Assembly: GCA_905236515.1 (NCBI GenBank)
Contig: CAJOQP010000025.1
Location: forward strand, 1-39,690
DNA from: an uncultured Oscillospiraceae bacterium
GTDB lineage: Bacteria; Bacillota; Clostridia; Oscillospirales; Oscillospiraceae
Direction of reading: 5' to 3'
Length of the DNA: 39,690 nt
Under the pieces are notes generated by a model that did no database searches, was not told where the DNA came from, and saw nothing but the letters and a program-made list of their open reading frames with translations. Shown piece after piece: positions 35,358-39,690 of this stretch. The first letter of the stretch is position 1. Every line of letters begins with the position of its first letter. A program made the translations under genes and the position numbers.

Positions 35358-36098
35358 ATGACTCCTCAGGATATTAAAGAAAAAACCTTTGAGAAAGCTT
35401 TAGTTGGCGGTTATGACATGGGCTCTGTTGATGATTTTCTGGAGAAAGTCGCTGCAGACCTGACTGCATCTCAGAAAGAAATCTCTGTTCTCAAAGCAAA
35501 GATGAAGGTCCTCGTCGACAAGATCGAGGAATACCGCGCAAACGAAGATGCTCTTAATCGTGCTCTTCTCTCCGCTCAGAAGCTCTCCGTTCAGATTGAA
35601 GCGGAAGCCCGTCACAAAGCAGATGTGGCTGTCGCCGAAGCAAATACACAGGTTCAGTCCATCGTGGGCGGAATCGCTGCCAAGAGAGAAGCGGAAGAGA
35701 GCCTGCTGAATGACGCAAAACAGTCCACTGCAGCATACATCGCCTCTGCCAAGAAGATGCTGCAGGATCAGCTGAAACATCTGGATGTCCTTTCCGACGA
35801 ACTGACCGACGGAACCGTTCCCGAGTATATTCCGGCCAGCACCATTCCTTCTGCTCCGGTGATCCCGGAGTTTGAGCCGGAAGAAGAGGTCGAACCTTAC
35901 ACGGACTCCAAAGACATCGACGATGCAGTAAAGAGCATTGAGGATTCTGTCGCACGGATACAGAGCGAGCCTGCAACCTCCATTGATTTTTCCGGTATTG
36001 AAGAGGAAATCGAGGAAGCAAACGAGGAGGAAGCTGCTGCACCCCATTCCGAAGTAAGTGATGACACTCAGCTTTTTACTTTCGATGACCAGGGCTAA
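35358..36098 (+). CDS. divIVA: DivIVA domain-containing protein
   Basis: MTPQDIKEKTFEKALVGGYDMGSVDDFLEKVAADLTASQKEISVLKAKMKVLVDKIEEYR; ATG start after AGGAAGGTGG. Confidence 0.93.
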   Translation: MTPQDIKEKTFEKALVGGYDMGSVDDFLEKVAADLTASQKEISVLKAKMKVLVDKIEEYRANEDALNRALLSAQKLSVQIEAEARHKADVAVAEANTQVQSIVGGIAAKREAEESLLNDAKQSTAAYIASAKKMLQDQLKHLDVLSDELTDGTVPEYIPASTIPSAPVIPEFEPEEEVEPYTDSKDIDDAVKSIEDSVARIQSEPATSIDFSGIEEEIEEANEEEAAAPHSEVSDDTQLFTFDDQG

Positions 36099-36160
36099 AT
36101 GGAATGAAAACATGTGGGGCGCACAACGTGCGCCCTATTACATTTATGAGGAGAACTAAT

Positions 36161-38959
36161 ATGGCTACCGATTACAACAACACTTTGAATCTTCCAAAGA
36201 CCGAATTCCCGATGCGCGCAAATCTGGCAAAACGTGAGCCGGATATGCTGAAGCATTGGGAAGAGATGGACTTATATAATGAAATGCTCAAGAAGAACGA
36301 GGGCAAACCGCTGTTCAACCTGCATGACGGCCCTCCGTTCTCCAACGGCGCACCTCACATGGGACATGCTCTGAACAAATCCATCAAGGATTTCATCACC
36401 CGCTCCTATGCCATGCGCGGATACTACACTCCGTATATCCCCGGATGGGACAACCACGGCATGCCCATTGAATCTGCAATCATTAAGCAGAACAAGCTGG
36501 ACCGGAAAGCCATGAGCACCGCGGAGTTCCGCGACGCCTGTCATGACTTTGCCCAGCATTACATCGATGTTCAGATGGACGGCTTCAAACGCATCGGCGT
36601 CATTGGCGACTGGGAGCATCCCTACAAGACCATGAATCCGGAGTTCGAAGCAGAAGAAGTCAAGGTCTTCTGCGAGATGTACAAGAAGGGCTATATCTAC
36701 AAGGGCTTCAAGCCTGTTTACTGGTGCCCCCACGACGAGACTGCACTGGCAGAAGCAGAGATCCAGTATAAAGACGATCCCTGTACCACGGTATTCGTAA
36801 AGTTCCCCATCCACGATGATCTGGGCAAGCTTTCCAACGTCGATCTGTCGAAAGTCTACTTCGTGATCTGGACCACCACGATCTGGACGCTTCCCGGCAA
36901 CCTCGGCATCACGCTGAACGCCGACTATGACTACGTTCTGGTGGAAGCCAGCAACGGCGAGATCTACATCATGGCCGAAGCTCTGATGGAAACCGTCATG
37001 GAAAAGGGCGGCTTTACCGAGTACAAAGTGATCGATCGTCATCCCGGCAGCTTCTTTGAGCACATGCTGGCAGATCATCCTTTCCTGCCGAAGACCTCTC
37101 TTGTCATGCTGGCAGACTATGTCACCATGGATTCCGGTACCGGATGTGTTCACACCGCTCCCGGCTTTGGTGCAGAGGACTTCCAGACCTGCCGCCGCTA
37201 TAACACCGAGATGGTCGTCCCTGTGGATGATCAGGGCAGACACACCGAATATGCCGGCAAATACGCAGGGCTCACTACTTCTGAGTCCAACCCCATCATC
37301 CTGGAAGACATGAGAAAAGACGGCTCTCTGTTCGCAACGGAGGAGATTCTCCACAGCTATCCGCACTGCTGGCGCTGTGACAGCGAGATCATCTTCCGCG
37401 CCACTCCTCAGTGGTTCTGCTCCGTGGACGCCTTCCGCGGCGACGCCATCGATGCATGTGACGAGGTCCGCTGGGTTCCCGAATGGGGCAAGGACCGCAT
37501 GAAGTCCATGATCAACGAGCGTATGGACTGGTGCATCTCCCGTCAGAGAAAATGGGGCCTCCCCATTCCGGTATTTTACTGCGAAGACTGCGGCGAACCT
37601 ATCGTCACCGACGAGACCCGGGATGCCGTTTCCGCACTGTTTGCCAAAGAAGGTTCCAATGCATGGTATCTCCACGAGGCAGACGAGATCCTTCCCGAAG
37701 GCTTTGTTTGCCCTCACTGCGGCGGCAAGCACTTCTCCAAAGAAGAAGATACTCTGGACGGATGGTTCGATTCCGGCTCCACCCACTTTGCTGCCATGCA
37801 GCATGACCAGGGCTTCTGGCCGGCCACCGTATATTTCGAGGGTCTGGATCAGTACCGTGGATGGTTCCAGTCTTCCCTGCTGACAGCAGTCGGCGCACTG
37901 GGAAAAGGCGCTCCGTTTAAAGAGTGCATCACTCACGGATGGACCGTGGACGGCGAAGGCCGTGCCATGCACAAGTCTCTCGGCAACGGCATGGATCCTG
38001 CTGAGATCACCAATAAATACGGTGCAGACATGCTCCGCCTCTGGGCCGGCTCTGCCGATTACCATGTGGATGTCCGCTGCTCCAATGAGATCTTTAAACA
38101 GCTCACTCAGAGCTACCTGAAGTTCCGAAACACCGCCCGCTACTGCCTGGGCAACCTCAACGGTTTCGATGCCAACAATCTGGTGGCACCGGAAGACATG
38201 ATGGAACTGGACCGCTGGGCAGTGACAAAGCTCAACGAACTGATGGAAAAGGTGGCGGAATGCTACAACAACTACGAATTCCATGTGATCTCTCATGCGA
38301 TCAATGACTTCTGTGTTGTGGAACTGTCCTCCTTCTATCTGGACATCATCAAAGACCGTCTGTACTGTGAAGCTCCCAACGGACTGAAGAGACGCAGCGC
38401 TCAGACCGCACTGTATCTGATCCTGGATTCTCTGACCAAGATGTTCGCCCCGATCCTCGCCTTTACCTGCGATGAGATCTGGCTGGCAATGCCCCACAGA
38501 GACGGTGATGATACCCGCAACATCATCCTCAACGAGATGAACAAGCCCTTCACCGAGTATGCACTGGATGCCGATACCATGGCCAAATGGGATACTCTGA
38601 TCAGTGTCCGTGATGATGTCAACGGCGTACTGGAAGCCGCCCGTGCCGAAAAGAAGATCGGCAAGTCTCTGGATGCACAGGTCGTTCTTCACGCAAATGA
38701 CGATGCTGCGAAAGCTGCTGTTTCCGCCATCGAGACCCTGACTCTCAATGACATGTTTATCGTTTCCAAGTGTCTTATCGATGCCGATGACGAAGGTGAT
38801 GTCACCGTCGGCAACGGTACCCGCAATACTGGTCTGACCATTGCTGTCAGCGAAGCAAAAGGCGAAAAATGTCCCCGCTGCTGGGCTCATACCGAGGAAG
38901 CAGATCCGGAGACCGGGCTGTGCCCGCGCTGCGCAAAAGTTGTTGCGGAGTTGACATAA
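36161..38959 (+). CDS. ileS: Isoleucyl-tRNA synthetase
   Basis: DGPPFSNGAPHMGHALNKSIKDFITR, GWDNHGMPIE, MHKSLGNGMDP (KMSKS variant), C-terminal Zn motif CPRCWAHTEEADPETGLCPRC; start at ATG 36161 after GAGGAGAAC. Confidence 0.97.
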   Translation: MATDYNNTLNLPKTEFPMRANLAKREPDMLKHWEEMDLYNEMLKKNEGKPLFNLHDGPPFSNGAPHMGHALNKSIKDFITRSYAMRGYYTPYIPGWDNHGMPIESAIIKQNKLDRKAMSTAEFRDACHDFAQHYIDVQMDGFKRIGVIGDWEHPYKTMNPEFEAEEVKVFCEMYKKGYIYKGFKPVYWCPHDETALAEAEIQYKDDPCTTVFVKFPIHDDLGKLSNVDLSKVYFVIWTTTIWTLPGNLGITLNADYDYVLVEASNGEIYIMAEALMETVMEKGGFTEYKVIDRHPGSFFEHMLADHPFLPKTSLVMLADYVTMDSGTGCVHTAPGFGAEDFQTCRRYNTEMVVPVDDQGRHTEYAGKYAGLTTSESNPIILEDMRKDGSLFATEEILHSYPHCWRCDSEIIFRATPQWFCSVDAFRGDAIDACDEVRWVPEWGKDRMKSMINERMDWCISRQRKWGLPIPVFYCEDCGEPIVTDETRDAVSALFAKEGSNAWYLHEADEILPEGFVCPHCGGKHFSKEEDTLDGWFDSGSTHFAAMQHDQGFWPATVYFEGLDQYRGWFQSSLLTAVGALGKGAPFKECITHGWTVDGEGRAMHKSLGNGMDPAEITNKYGADMLRLWAGSADYHVDVRCSNEIFKQLTQSYLKFRNTARYCLGNLNGFDANNLVAPEDMMELDRWAVTKLNELMEKVAECYNNYEFHVISHAINDFCVVELSSFYLDIIKDRLYCEAPNGLKRRSAQTALYLILDSLTKMFAPILAFTCDEIWLAMPHRDGDDTRNIILNEMNKPFTEYALDADTMAKWDTLISVRDDVNGVLEAARAEKKIGKSLDAQVVLHANDDAAKAAVSAIETLTLNDMFIVSKCLIDADDEGDVTVGNGTRNTGLTIAVSEAKGEKCPRCWAHTEEADPETGLCPRCAKVVAELT

Positions 38960-39002
38960 TTGCGTTAAACTGTTGCTATAGACAGAAAGGGGGATACTTG
39001 GG

Positions 39003-39690
39003 ATGCTGTATGCTATCGTCGTAGTACTGGTATTGATCGCCGATCAGCTGGTAAAATACTGGGTTACTGCGAATATTACTCTGAACAGTGGTTCTGTGGA
39101 ATTGATCCCAGGCATTCTGAAACTGGTTAACATCCATAATGATGGTGCCGCCTTCAGTCTTTTCCCGGGCTATCGCTGGATCTTTGTCGGTCTGGCAGCT
39201 GCCGTTACCATCGCCGTGATCCTCGCGCTGATCTTCCATTGGATCAAAAGCGGATTCGGACGCTGGATGGCCGTACTGACCATGGCCGGTGCACTGGGGA
39301 ATGCCATTGACCGTGCCATTTACGGATATGTAGTGGATATGTTTGTCATTGAACCGGTGAAATTCATTCAGGTGTTCAATGTTGCAGATATCTTCATTAC
39401 CGTAGGCGGGATCCTGTTCTGTCTTTATCTTATCATCAGCGGCGGCCGCTATCAGGTCAAACGGGTCGCCTCTCCTGCCAGCGAAGTTCCCGCACCGGCT
39501 CCCGCAGAGGGACCGGCCCGGTCGGAACTGCTCTCCGAAGATGCCGTAGATGAGGCTGTTCCCGAGGAGGAACCGGAAGAAGAAACGGAATCGGAAGAGG
39601 AAGCAGAAAACGATGGTGCAGAAGTTCCGGAAGAAGCTTCCGCCGTAGAGGAAGAACCGGCGATCGAAGAGGAACCGGAAGCGGAAGAAG
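39003..39690 (+). CDS. lspA: Signal peptidase II with acidic C-terminal extension (runs off window)
   Basis: Translated by hand: MLYAIVVVLVLIADQLVKYWV...GALGNAIDRAIYGYVVDMF...FNVADIFITVGGILFCLYLI...; no stop before window end. The ORF track misses it because it is open. Confidence 0.93.
   Translation, partial: MLYAIVVVLVLIADQLVKYWVTANITLNSGSVELIPGILKLVNIHNDGAAFSLFPGYRWIFVGLAAAVTIAVILALIFHWIKSGFGRWMAVLTMAGALGNAIDRAIYGYVVDMFVIEPVKFIQVFNVADIFITVGGILFCLYLIISGGRYQVKRVASPASEVPAPAPAEGPARSELLSEDAVDEAVPEEEPEEETESEEEAENDGAEVPEEASAVEEEPAIEEEPEAEE

Noticed and set aside
36272-38890. 872-aa ORF antisense to ileS
   Set aside because: Mirror-frame artefact of codon bias in ileS; no recognisable domains, and ileS is unambiguous
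38952-38990. TTGACA near the ileS stop as a possible lspA promoter
   Set aside because: The nearest acceptable -10 (TATAGA) is about 20 nt away, outside the usual 16-18 nt spacing; the hexamer overlaps the ileS end by coding chance
39520-39690. GAGGAACCGGAA-like reiterations as a tandem repeat
   Set aside because: Degenerate copies explained by low-complexity Glu/Pro codons in the LspA tail, not a DNA satellite
1-39690. CRISPR arrays, IS elements, phage genes, tRNA or rRNA genes
   Set aside because: No regularly spaced direct repeats, transposase or integrase ORFs, or tRNA/rRNA-like sequence seen by reading; a formal scan was not possible

Overview
This looks like a chromosomal window from a moderately GC-rich Clostridia-type Firmicute (inferred from gene content only). 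Most of it is core housekeeping. Left to right: YigZ/IMPACT fragment, HflX and L31 (rpmE); AddA/AddB; citrate synthase divergent from a YbhJ-like aconitase plus a eukaryotic-type NADP-IDH and a PAP2 phosphatase; a DUF1537 sugar-acid kinase overlapping an AlkD-like gene; a CsoR/CopA copper operon; a TraX-like protein; glycerate 2-kinase; a small accessory patch (β-helix-like surface protein, membrane-anchored unknown, CPBP protease); then miaB-mutS facing away from a long cluster mutL-miaA-(HlyD-like)-yggS-sepF-divIVA-ileS-lspA. I see no CRISPR array, transposase, rRNA or tRNA gene. The best second-look items are a CsoR-type palindrome filling the csoR promoter spacer, an in-frame CopZ-like domain at the CopA C-terminus with its own SD and ATG, the surface-protein patch at 22.5-25.0 kb, repeated TGCAAT motifs between the divergent TCA genes, a HlyD-like protein inside the division cluster, an acidic tail on LspA, and a candidate L31 leader. 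All calls come from reading the sequence and ORF translations; no database search was run.
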